DNA from: Nocardia aobensis NBRC 100429
GTDB lineage: Bacteria > Actinomycetota > Actinomycetes > Mycobacteriales > Mycobacteriaceae
NCBI RefSeq assembly: GCF_000308375.1
Contig: NZ_BAFQ01000073.1
Location: 1 to 64,000, forward strand
DNA length: 64,000 nucleotides
Direction: 5' to 3'
Under the pieces are notes generated by a model. That model had not been told where the DNA came from. It worked only from the letters and a program-made list of their open reading frames with translations, and ran no database searches. The position numbers and the translations under genes were made by a program. This document shows, piece by piece, positions 57,332 through 64,000 of this stretch (positions within the stretch are counted from its first letter, which is position 1; every line of letters starts with the position of its first letter).

Positions 57332-58223
57332 GGATGTGCACGGACGTGATCTGCGGTACTTCGTCGCCGTCGCCGACGAGCTGAACTTCACCCGTGCCGC
57401 CGAGGCTCTGTTCATCTCCCAGCCCGCGCTGTCGAAGCAGATCCGCGCTCTGGAACGCCAGATCGGGGCGCCGCTGTTCGATCGCGACAGCCGGTCGGTC
57501 CGCCTCACTCCGGTGGGCCGGACGCTGCTGCCGCATGCGCGAAAGTTGTCGGCGGACTGGGACAGCGCGCGTGCCGAAGTGGAGGCCGCGAAGGCCGGCC
57601 GGCATGCCACCGTGACCATCGGGATCAGTACCAGCCCGGGGCGCGGTTTACTGCCGGCTGTGAGGTCCCGGTTCGCCACCGCGTTCCCGCATGCGAAACC
57701 CGAGCTGCGTCAACTGGGCTGGTCCGATCCGACCGCCGGATTGGCCGATGCCGGCGCCGATGTCGCCTTCGTATGGCTGCCACTGGCCCAGCCGGACCGC
57801 TACGACTGGATCGTGGTGGCGCGCGAACCGCGCATGGTGGCGCTGCCCGAAAATCATCCGCTCGCAGCGCATTCGGTGGTGGATTTCGCAGATCTGCTCG
57901 ATGAACCGTTCCTCGCGCTGCCGGAGTCGGCGGCCGAGTTGCGCGACTACTGGCTGGCGGTCGACGCGCGTGGCGGCCGCGCGCCGAACATCGGGGCAGT
58001 GATCTCCAGCACCGAGGAAACCTACGAGGCGCTGCTGAACGGCGACGGTGTGGTGCTCCTCGCGGCGGGCAATGTTCCGCTCATCGCCCACGAGGGCGTG
58101 GTGGCCCGCGAGGTACGCGGCATCGGCCCGAGCGAATTGGCGCTGGCGTGGCGGCGCGGCGAGTCCCGCCCGCTCGTCCGCGGATATATCGACGCGTGTC
58201 GCTCGGCGGTGGGCGCCGGATGA
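57330..58223 (+). CDS. LysR-family transcriptional regulator
   Basis: LTTR of 297 aa. Winged HTH at DLRYFVAVADELNFTRAAEALFISQPALSKQIRALERQIG, then the substrate-binding domain. The start (ATG 57330) overlaps the operator palindrome and has no ribosome-binding site, so translation may be leaderless. Probable target: the divergent SDR gene; inducer unknown. Confidence 0.92.
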   Translation: MDVHGRDLRYFVAVADELNFTRAAEALFISQPALSKQIRALERQIGAPLFDRDSRSVRLTPVGRTLLPHARKLSADWDSARAEVEAAKAGRHATVTIGISTSPGRGLLPAVRSRFATAFPHAKPELRQLGWSDPTAGLADAGADVAFVWLPLAQPDRYDWIVVAREPRMVALPENHPLAAHSVVDFADLLDEPFLALPESAAELRDYWLAVDARGGRAPNIGAVISSTEETYEALLNGDGVVLLAAGNVPLIAHEGVVAREVRGIGPSELALAWRRGESRPLVRGYIDACRSAVGAG

Positions 58224-58343
58224 GCCGTCGGCGGGTGCGAGTGGCTCGGCTCGCAGCCGTACCCGCCGAGGCGGGACGTCGTCGCGCCGGCCTCGGGTCG
58301 GCAGCGCCTCGGGTTCCGAGGGCCGACACTCGCGGGACCAGCC

Positions 58344-59255
58344 TCAGCGGTGCGCCGGCTTGCGGCGGCCCAGGGCGATGCGCAACTGCCCGAGCAGTAC
58401 CTTCGCGGCCGGCGCCGCCGGTCGATCCGAACGCCAGACCAGGCCGAGCTGTCCGTGCATCTGCGGATCGGTGATCTCGATCATCCGGACTCCCGCGGCC
58501 TCGGCTCGAGCGGTGCCGAGGGCCGGAACCACGGCGATTCCCAGTCCACCGGCCGCGAGTTGAACGAGCAGTGGCGGCGCGGCGGCCTCGAACTCGATTC
58601 TCGGCGTGAATCCCGCGGCGGCGCAGCAACGTTCGAGCACGCCGCGAATTCCGGTGCCCCGCGGCAGGCAGATCAGGGAGCGATCGCGCAACGCGGCCAG
58701 CGCGATCCGCGATCCGAATTCGTGGGCGTCGCGCGCCACGGCCGCGGCCAGGCGCGTCTCGAAGACGACGTCGACGCTCAGGCGTTCGTCGAGTTCCGCG
58801 CCGGTCAACCCGACCAGGGCGATATCGAGTTCGCCGTGGGCCAGCGCGGCGAGCATCCGGTCCGTGGTGTCCTCGGTGAGGGTGATGCCGACCTGCGGAT
58901 GATCCCGGTGGAATGCCGACAGGACCGTCGCGACGTCGAACTCCTCGGTCGCCGCCCCGGAGATCAGGCCGATTCGGACCTGCCCCCGCAACAATCCGGT
59001 GAACTCGTCGACGGTGAACGAGATCTGTTGTGCCGCAGCCAATGCCGATCGGGCATACGGCAGTACGGCGGCACCGGCGGCGGTCAGTGTCACGGTGCGT
59101 CCCGACCGGTCCAGCAGCGGCTGACCCAATTCCCGTTCCAGCTGCCGGATCTGCGCCGAGAGACCGGGCTGCGCCAGATGTAGCCGCTGGGCCGCCCGGG
59201 TGAAATTCGCCTCCTCGGCGACGGTGACGAAGTAGCGCAACTGCCGCAGTTCCAT
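58344..59255 (-). CDS. LysR-family transcriptional regulator
   Basis: LTTR of 303 aa. HTH block LRQLRYFVTVAEEANFTRAAQRLHLAQPGLSAQIRQLERELG, followed by the effector domain. ATG 59255 gives the family N-terminus; TAGAAT lies 9 nt upstream. Divergent from an FAD oxidoreductase with a TGATA-N7-TATCA repeat between. Confidence 0.92.
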   Translation of the reverse strand: MELRQLRYFVTVAEEANFTRAAQRLHLAQPGLSAQIRQLERELGQPLLDRSGRTVTLTAAGAAVLPYARSALAAAQQISFTVDEFTGLLRGQVRIGLISGAATEEFDVATVLSAFHRDHPQVGITLTEDTTDRMLAALAHGELDIALVGLTGAELDERLSVDVVFETRLAAAVARDAHEFGSRIALAALRDRSLICLPRGTGIRGVLERCCAAAGFTPRIEFEAAAPPLLVQLAAGGLGIAVVPALGTARAEAAGVRMIEITDPQMHGQLGLVWRSDRPAAPAAKVLLGQLRIALGRRKPAHR

Positions 59256-59258
59256 AAC

Positions 59259-59275
59259 TGATAATTCTAGTATCA
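59259..59275. promoter_or_regulatory. LysR-type operator TGATA-N7-TATCA
   Basis: TGATA (59259-59263) and TATCA (59271-59275) are inverted 5-bp arms in an AT-rich stretch directly before the LysR start and 52 bp before the oxidoreductase, fitting the T-N11-A LysR box format. Confidence 0.5.
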
Positions 59276-59326
59276 AGAATAACTATCTGTTTTACTTCTC
59301 ATTAGCCCGGCGGCAGAGTTCAGGAC

Positions 59327-60691
59327 ATGACGAACTCGACCTTCCCCGCCGAACTGCCCACCGTCACCGGCCCGGTCTTTCGCCCGGGTGCGGACGGCTA
59401 CGACGCCGAGGTCTCCGGCTTCCAGACCGCCTACACGCACCGGCCGGACCTCGTCGTCGGCGCGGTCCACGCCGAGGATGTACGGGCGGCCGTGGAATTC
59501 GCCGCGCGGCACGGGCTGCCCGTCGCGGTCCAGGCGACCGGCCACGGGCTCTCGGTGCCGGCCGCGGGCGGTGTGCTGATCAGCACGCGCCGGATGACCG
59601 ACCTGCGCGTCGATCCGGAAGCCCGCACCGCCTGGGTGGCCGCGGGTGTGCAGGCCGAGGCGCTGATCGCGGCGGCGGTCGCGCACGGTCTGGCGCCGCT
59701 GAACGGCTCCTCGCCCTCGGTCGGTGTGGTCGGCTATCACCTGGGTGGCGGGCTCGGCATTCTGGCGCGCACCTTCGGCTACGCCGCCGACCGCGTCCGC
59801 GCCGTGGAACTGGTGACGGCCGACGGGCGGCTGCGCCGCCTCACGCCCGGTGACGAATTGTTCGGTGCCGCACTGGGATCCGGCGGTAACTTCGGTGTGG
59901 TCACCGGTATGGAGCTCGAACTGTTCCCGATCACCGAGGTCTACGGCGGACAGCTCACCTTCGACACCCAGCTGGTCGAACCCGCGCTCGAGGCGTGGCG
60001 GCAGTGGACCGCCGAGGTCCCCGAGGAGATGACCTCGGCGATCACCATGATGACGATGCCCGACGTCCCGGCGATCCCGGAACCGCTGCGCGGGCGCTAC
60101 CTTGCCACCGTCAACATCGCCTTCACCGGGTCGGCCGCCGACGGTGAGCGGCTGGTCCGGCCGCTGCGTGAGGTGGGTGCCCGGCTCGCCGACGATCTGC
60201 GAACGATGCCCTACAGCGACACGCACGGCATCTACCGCGACCCGAGTTTCCCGCACGCCTATACCGCCACCAATGCCCTGCTGTCGGACCTGACCGCGGA
60301 TGCGGCGTCGGACTTCCTCGACGTCACCGGCCCCGAGGCGCCGGTCGCTGCGGTGGCGGGCTTCCGCCATCTCGGCGGTGCGCTGCGCCGCCCGGGTCCG
60401 GCGGGTATCGCGATGGACCACCGGGAGGCCGAATACAACGCGCGCATCATCACGATGCCGAACTCGGATGGCCCGGATCAGCGGGGCTACCACGACCTGG
60501 TCGCGAAGTCGCTGGCGCCGTGGACGATCGGCCACAATCTGAACTTCCTGTACGGCGCCGGGGAGTGGGCCGACGAGAACCAGACCCGCGCCGGATACGC
60601 CGCGCGAACCTACGACCGGCTGCGAGCGCTGAAGTCCGCATACGACCCGGCCAACCTGTTCCGTTTCAACCGCAACATCCGGCCCGCCTGA
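59327..60691 (+). CDS. FAD-binding oxidoreductase (berberine-bridge type)
   Basis: Flavoenzyme of 454 aa of the PCMH/BBE group. N-terminal FAD domain: AVQATGHGLSVPAAGGVLISTRRM, with a His that may bind FAD covalently, and VGVVGYHLGGGLGILARTFGYAADRV. C-terminal berberine-bridge tail: RTYDRLRALKSAYDPANLFRFNRNI. Substrate unknown. Divergent from the LysR regulator that probably controls it. Confidence 0.92.
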   Translation: MTNSTFPAELPTVTGPVFRPGADGYDAEVSGFQTAYTHRPDLVVGAVHAEDVRAAVEFAARHGLPVAVQATGHGLSVPAAGGVLISTRRMTDLRVDPEARTAWVAAGVQAEALIAAAVAHGLAPLNGSSPSVGVVGYHLGGGLGILARTFGYAADRVRAVELVTADGRLRRLTPGDELFGAALGSGGNFGVVTGMELELFPITEVYGGQLTFDTQLVEPALEAWRQWTAEVPEEMTSAITMMTMPDVPAIPEPLRGRYLATVNIAFTGSAADGERLVRPLREVGARLADDLRTMPYSDTHGIYRDPSFPHAYTATNALLSDLTADAASDFLDVTGPEAPVAAVAGFRHLGGALRRPGPAGIAMDHREAEYNARIITMPNSDGPDQRGYHDLVAKSLAPWTIGHNLNFLYGAGEWADENQTRAGYAARTYDRLRALKSAYDPANLFRFNRNIRPA

Positions 60692-60775
60692 GCCGCTCCG
60701 GCGACCCGGGCCACTTGTCGCCGGGAGTATCGCTGCGCTATCGTCGTGATATCACTTCAATATTGGGAGGATGTC

Positions 60776-61714
60776 ATGTCGCTGCGTCCGGCCTTCCGGC
60801 TGAACGGGTTCTTGATGCTGTTGGTGCTGCTGGTGGTCGGCACCGCCGGACTGATCGGCGGGGTCGCCGCCTCCAGCGCCGCCGGTTCGGGTGGGGGTGC
60901 CGGCGCGGCGATCGGCGCGGTCGCGGGCTATGTGATCCTCGCGGTCGCGGTGATCCTGCTGACCGGACTCACCACCGTCGGCCCGAACGAGGCCAAGGTG
61001 CTGCAGTTCTTCGGCCGCTACGTCGGCTCGGTCGCCGACGCCGGCTTCTTCTGGACCCTGCCACTGACCACCAGACGGCGAATCTCGTTGCGGGTCCGCA
61101 ACTTCGAGACACAGAAGTTGAAGGTCAACGATTTCGACGGTAATCCGGTGGAGATCGCGGCCGTGGTGGTCTACCGGGTCGTGGACAGCTTCAAATCCGC
61201 CTTCGCCGTCGACGACTACGAGGAGTACGTGCAGACCCAGTCCGAGGCCGCGGTCCGGCACCTGGCCACCGTGCACCCCTACGACGCCGCCCCCGATGTG
61301 GTGCCCGCGGCCGTGGCGGCGACGCCCGCTCTCGTCGGGTCCGACGACCCGGCTCCGACCAGCCTGCGCAACGGCGCCGAGGTCGCCGAGGAACTGACCA
61401 CGGAACTGCGCGAGCGCACCGCGCTCGCCGGTATCGAGATTCTCGAAGCGCGCATCACGCATCTGGCGTACGCGCCGGAGATCGCCCAGTCGATGCTGGT
61501 CCGCCAGCAGGCCGCGCAAGTGGTGGCCGCGCGCAGCCGCATCGTGGAAGGTGCGGTCGGCATGGTGGGCATGGCGCTGCAGCGGCTCACCGAGGAGGGG
61601 ATGGTCGACCTGGACGAGGAGCGGCGGGCCTCGATGGTGTCGAATCTGCTGGTGGTGCTGTGTGGCGATCGGTCCGCTCAGCCCGTGGTCAACACCGGAA
61701 CTCTCTACTCCTGA
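60776..61714 (+). CDS. SPFH-domain (stomatin/prohibitin-like) membrane protein
   Basis: Protein of 312 aa with two N-terminal hydrophobic segments (LMLLVLLVVGTAGLIGGVAAS, AAIGAVAGYVILAVAVILLTG) and an SPFH domain (VGPNEAKVLQFFGRYVGSVADAGFFWTLP, VNDFDGNPVEIAAVVVYRVVDSFKSAFAVDDYEEYVQTQSE). Members scaffold membrane microdomains. GGGAGG lies before ATG 60776. Shares one base with the following RHH gene, so the two are tightly coupled. Confidence 0.9.
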   Translation: MSLRPAFRLNGFLMLLVLLVVGTAGLIGGVAASSAAGSGGGAGAAIGAVAGYVILAVAVILLTGLTTVGPNEAKVLQFFGRYVGSVADAGFFWTLPLTTRRRISLRVRNFETQKLKVNDFDGNPVEIAAVVVYRVVDSFKSAFAVDDYEEYVQTQSEAAVRHLATVHPYDAAPDVVPAAVAATPALVGSDDPAPTSLRNGAEVAEELTTELRERTALAGIEILEARITHLAYAPEIAQSMLVRQQAAQVVAARSRIVEGAVGMVGMALQRLTEEGMVDLDEERRASMVSNLLVVLCGDRSAQPVVNTGTLYS

Positions 61715-61893
61715 TGGCCAAGCGCGAGCCCAAGAAGGTGCTCGTCCGGCTCGATCCGGCCGTCCACGAGGCGATAGCCAAGTGGGCGGCCGACGACCTG
61801 CGCAGCATCAACGCTCAGATCGAGTACGCCTTGCGGATGGCGCTCGATCAGGTGGGGCGCTCCCCGCGGCGGGCCGGGGAGGCCCCCGAATGA
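61714..61893 (+). CDS. Ribbon-helix-helix (Arc-like) small protein
   Basis: A 59-aa protein with the Arc/MetJ-type fold: basic strand KKVLVRLDP, helix AVHEAIAKWAADDLRS, then INAQIEYALRMALDQ. Starts on the last base of the SPFH stop codon. Arc-like proteins with RSINAQIE are DNA-binding dimers; with no toxin next door, it is more likely a regulator or partner of the SPFH protein than an antitoxin. The gap after it (61894-62002) is AT-rich. Confidence 0.8.
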   Translation: MAKREPKKVLVRLDPAVHEAIAKWAADDLRSINAQIEYALRMALDQVGRSPRRAGEAPE

Positions 61894-61990
61894 AAACAAA
61901 CCTGACACCCGTTTCGTCCGGTATTTATTACCAGGTGGTCACGCCTTGAACACAAAACGCCCCAGGAAGTGCGAAAAGGTCACGAATGGG

Positions 61991-61996
61991 TAGCTT
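61991..61996 (+). promoter_or_regulatory. -10 hexamer TAGCTT for a leaderless gene
   Basis: TAGCTT ends exactly 7 nt before GTG 62003, which lacks a Shine-Dalgarno sequence. Confidence 0.5.
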
Positions 61997-62002
61997 GGTT
62001 GC

Positions 62003-62812
62003 GTGCCAATCGTGTTCGAAACCGGGGGACTGCAGCAGCTTGACCAGACCACGTGGGGGAATCCGGCCACCCGTGACATCATCACGCTGAGCTATATCGA
62101 TCTGGTACCGGACTTACCCGCCCCGCTGTCCGACATCGACACGTTGCGCCGCCGCCTCACCGAATTACAGGCCGAGTTCGGCTGCCTGATCGAGGCACAT
62201 GCCATCAGTGTGGACTCCCAGCCGGCCCTGCTGCGGCTGGAGAAGTTCCCCCTGGCCGATCAGGCGACCGGGCTGGGCTTCACCGCCGGAATCGTCGTGC
62301 CCAAGGCCGGGTGCAGCGCGATCGTGAAGATCATGTGCCCCGAAACCGGCCGGTCCGGCGTCCGCGAGGCCGCGGTCGTGCCGAAGGTCGGCTTCGCGAA
62401 CATGTTCCCGCCGCATCCGTACGCGCCGGAGGTCAAGGGCAAGCTGCCCTACAACGTCGCCGACGACGCGCGCTGGGATTCGCAGTTCCCGGACCACCCG
62501 CTGACCCGCGCGCGGCGCTGGATCACCCACGTCAGCCGGACCGCGCGCATCGATCCGCGGTTCGCGGCGCTGCCGCCGTTCCTCGGTCCGGGCGGTGCGG
62601 AGGCGTCGGCCACGAAGCCGGCGCCCACGGGTAAGGCCCCCACGGGGCAGACGGAGCCCGCCGCGGCGCCCGCCACACCGGTGGCCAAGCCGGATCCGGG
62701 CAAGACCACGCCCATTCCCGCGCAGACCTCGGTGTCCGACGGCAAGGCGACGGTGACGTCGCCGCCGCTGCCGCGAGCCGCGCGGGCTAATGCCGCGGCG
62801 GCTTCTCGGTAA
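62003..62812 (+). CDS. Conserved hypothetical protein with Pro/Ala/Thr tail
   Basis: Protein of 269 aa with a folded N-terminal 195 residues (FETGGLQQLDQTTWGNPATRD, GFTAGIVVPKAGCSAIVKIMCPETG, FANMFPPHPYAPEVKGKLPYNVADDARW) and a 70-residue Ala/Pro/Thr/Lys-rich tail, probably disordered. No family recognised. Leaderless by its TAGCTT box. Its last 26 bases overlap the convergent methyltransferase gene. Confidence 0.7.
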   Translation: MPIVFETGGLQQLDQTTWGNPATRDIITLSYIDLVPDLPAPLSDIDTLRRRLTELQAEFGCLIEAHAISVDSQPALLRLEKFPLADQATGLGFTAGIVVPKAGCSAIVKIMCPETGRSGVREAAVVPKVGFANMFPPHPYAPEVKGKLPYNVADDARWDSQFPDHPLTRARRWITHVSRTARIDPRFAALPPFLGPGGAEASATKPAPTGKAPTGQTEPAAAPATPVAKPDPGKTTPIPAQTSVSDGKATVTSPPLPRAARANAAAASR

Positions 62813-63668
62813 CGAAAATGGCTGTGCCGGGGAAGATCTCACCGCGCAACGGGCTCCACTGACCCCATTCGCGCTCGAGCCACTCCGGCCATTCGGGTTC
62901 GACGATGTCGAGCAGGATCAGGCCCGCGCCGACGATGTCGCGGACCCGATCGCCGATCGTGCGGTGATGTTCGACGTAGATCGGTTCGTCGTCGGCGTCG
63001 ACCTCGACATATGGCGTCCGGTCGAAATACGGGATCGTGGCGCGCAGTCCGTCCGGGCCCGGATCGTCGGGGAAGATCCATCGCATCGGGTGATTCACCG
63101 AGAACACCCAGCGTCCGCCCGGCCGCAGCACCCGGGCCACCTCCCGCATCACCTGGGCGGCATCGGCGACGAACGGGATCGCGCCGAACGCCGAACAGGC
63201 CAGATCGAACGATTCGTCCGCGAACGGCAGCGCCTCGGCACCGGCCTGCACCAGCGGCACCCGCGGGCCGCCGCGCGCCATGGCCGCGAGGCCGCGGTCG
63301 AGCATCGCCCGCGACAGATCCAGTCCGACCGGATGCGCACCCCGGCCGGCGAGCCAGCGCGAACACGGCGCCGATCCGCAGCCGATCTCGAGCACCCGCC
63401 GCCCGGCGACCTCGCCCAGCAGATGCCAGTCGCCCTCGTGCAAGCCCTCCGGGCACCAGACGAATTCTCCGGCCTCGGAGTCGACGCCCAGGAAATCGGC
63501 GTGGGTCTCGTGGTACTGCGCGGCGTCGGCGTCCCACCAGCGCCGGTTGGCGCGCTCGCTGACGGCCGAGCCGACGCTCGTGCGGGTCACCCGCGCGGTG
63601 CCGAGCAGGGCGTTGGCCTGGGCGTGGCGAGCGTCGTCGAGGAGGGCCGGATGCGGGTCGTCGGACAT
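62787..63668 (-). CDS. Class I SAM-dependent methyltransferase
   Basis: Methyltransferase of 293 aa. Motif I VLEIGCGSAPCSRWL, acidic HPVGLDLSRAML, post I VQAGAEALPFADESFDLACS, and EVARVLRPGGRWVFSVNHPMRW, as in UbiE/type 11 enzymes. Substrate unknown. ATG 63668 has TACGCT 8 nt upstream (leaderless). Confidence 0.88.
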   Translation of the reverse strand: MSDDPHPALLDDARHAQANALLGTARVTRTSVGSAVSERANRRWWDADAAQYHETHADFLGVDSEAGEFVWCPEGLHEGDWHLLGEVAGRRVLEIGCGSAPCSRWLAGRGAHPVGLDLSRAMLDRGLAAMARGGPRVPLVQAGAEALPFADESFDLACSAFGAIPFVADAAQVMREVARVLRPGGRWVFSVNHPMRWIFPDDPGPDGLRATIPYFDRTPYVEVDADDEPIYVEHHRTIGDRVRDIVGAGLILLDIVEPEWPEWLEREWGQWSPLRGEIFPGTAIFVTEKPPRH

Positions 63669-64000
63669 GGTTCGCAGCGTATGGCACGGCCGGGCGCGGG
63701 CCCTCGCGGACGCCGTCGGGATGTGCCCGCCGGGGTGTGCGCGAGCGGGGTGATCACCTCCCGGCCGTGACGGGTACCACACTGTGCGGGAACGGTGTTC
63801 GGTGCGGACGTATGATCATGATGCGGGCGGGGACCCGTGTTTGCTTGGCGTAACTCACGTCGCGTACGCTGTTTCCCGCGAGTGTCTTCGGCATTTGCGT
63901 AGCCGCTGTCGGTACTGTAGCGCTCGGTACCGGGCGCAGGGGTTACGGATTTCGGAAGTCGCCCGCGGGCTGTGATTTCGCAGCCGGTGCTGTGAGTTTC
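63669..64000 (+). other. Terminal intergenic region
   Basis: About 330 bp upstream of whatever lies beyond the window. The only long frame (63784-63975) has Cys- and Arg-rich, non-protein-like composition. The inverted pair CGGTAC/GTACCG occurs near 63910-63932. Mycobacterial synteny would predict rpsA next, so this may be its leader, but no part of that gene is visible. Confidence 0.4.

Noticed and set aside
61714..61893. Antitoxin of a toxin-antitoxin pair
   Set aside because: The fold would fit, but no toxin-like ORF is adjacent; the coupled partner is an SPFH membrane protein.
63784..63975. Small ORF at the right edge
   Set aside because: Cys/Arg-rich composition, no ribosome site and no recognisable motif; more likely leader sequence of the next gene.

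Overview
The window is chromosomal DNA from a high-GC, mycolic-acid-type actinomycete, most likely a Nocardia or close relative. The evidence is the very high GC content, frequent GTG starts, and gene order that follows the Mycobacterium tuberculosis stretch from bioB (Rv1589) to polA (Rv1629): bioB-bsaP-membrane protein, nrtR/nadABC, hisDCBH-hisA-impA-hisFI, a bcp-type peroxiredoxin, trpE-membrane protein-trpCBA-lgt, pyk, tesB, pdtaR and polA. This comparison rests on remembered gene order, not on an alignment. I see no insertion sequence, prophage, CRISPR array or integration site; this is core chromosome with small accessory insertions.

Layout. 1-1.6 kb: an MmcQ-like protein and a membrane-anchored alpha/beta hydrolase. 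1.6-4.65 kb: a cobalamin uptake operon on the minus strand (btuC-btuD-btuF) behind a cobalamin riboswitch. 4.65-7.35 kb: a BioQ-like TetR repressor divergent from bioB-bsaP-DUF2567, with the 13-bp palindrome TGAAC-N3-GTTCA between them. 7.4-9.4 kb: a small basic protein with an upstream palindrome, a DedA protein, and the NAD regulator NrtR, divergent from nadA-nadB-nadC (9.5-13.2 kb) with a palindrome between. 13.3-23.7 kb: accessory genes, namely a winged-helix protein, an esterase with a divergent MarR, arylamine N-acetyltransferase, a lipoprotein PBP, a Ser/Thr kinase, a mycothiol-dependent-type enzyme, an MmyB-type regulator divergent from an aldo/keto reductase, and a monooxygenase.

23.8-31 kb: histidine cluster with 4-bp start/stop overlaps, interrupted by one inverted secreted-protein gene. 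31-33 kb: MarR, membrane protein, peroxiredoxin. 33-38.4 kb: tryptophan cluster; trpF, trpG and trpD are absent, as expected where HisA is the dual-substrate PriA and trpG/trpD lie elsewhere. 38.4-42.7 kb: lgt, TM2 protein, pyk, tesB. 42.7-46.1 kb: accessory minus-strand genes. 46.4-50.3 kb: tRNA-Leu(CAA), pdtaR, polA. 50.3-56.4 kb: a stand-alone LeuA regulatory domain, thioredoxin, a 2H phosphoesterase, an IPMDH-family enzyme and a polar amino-acid ABC transporter. 56.4-63.7 kb: two LysR regulators with divergent oxidoreductases, an SPFH protein coupled to a ribbon-helix-helix protein, a hypothetical protein and a methyltransferase.

Regulation can be read directly in several places: riboswitch control of B12 uptake, the biotin repressor site, the NrtR site, CRP-type sites before pyk and before the kinase, and LysR/MarR operators in divergent gaps. 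Many starts have a TANNNT hexamer 7-8 nt before the start codon, which implies leaderless mRNAs; this pattern was used to choose several starts.
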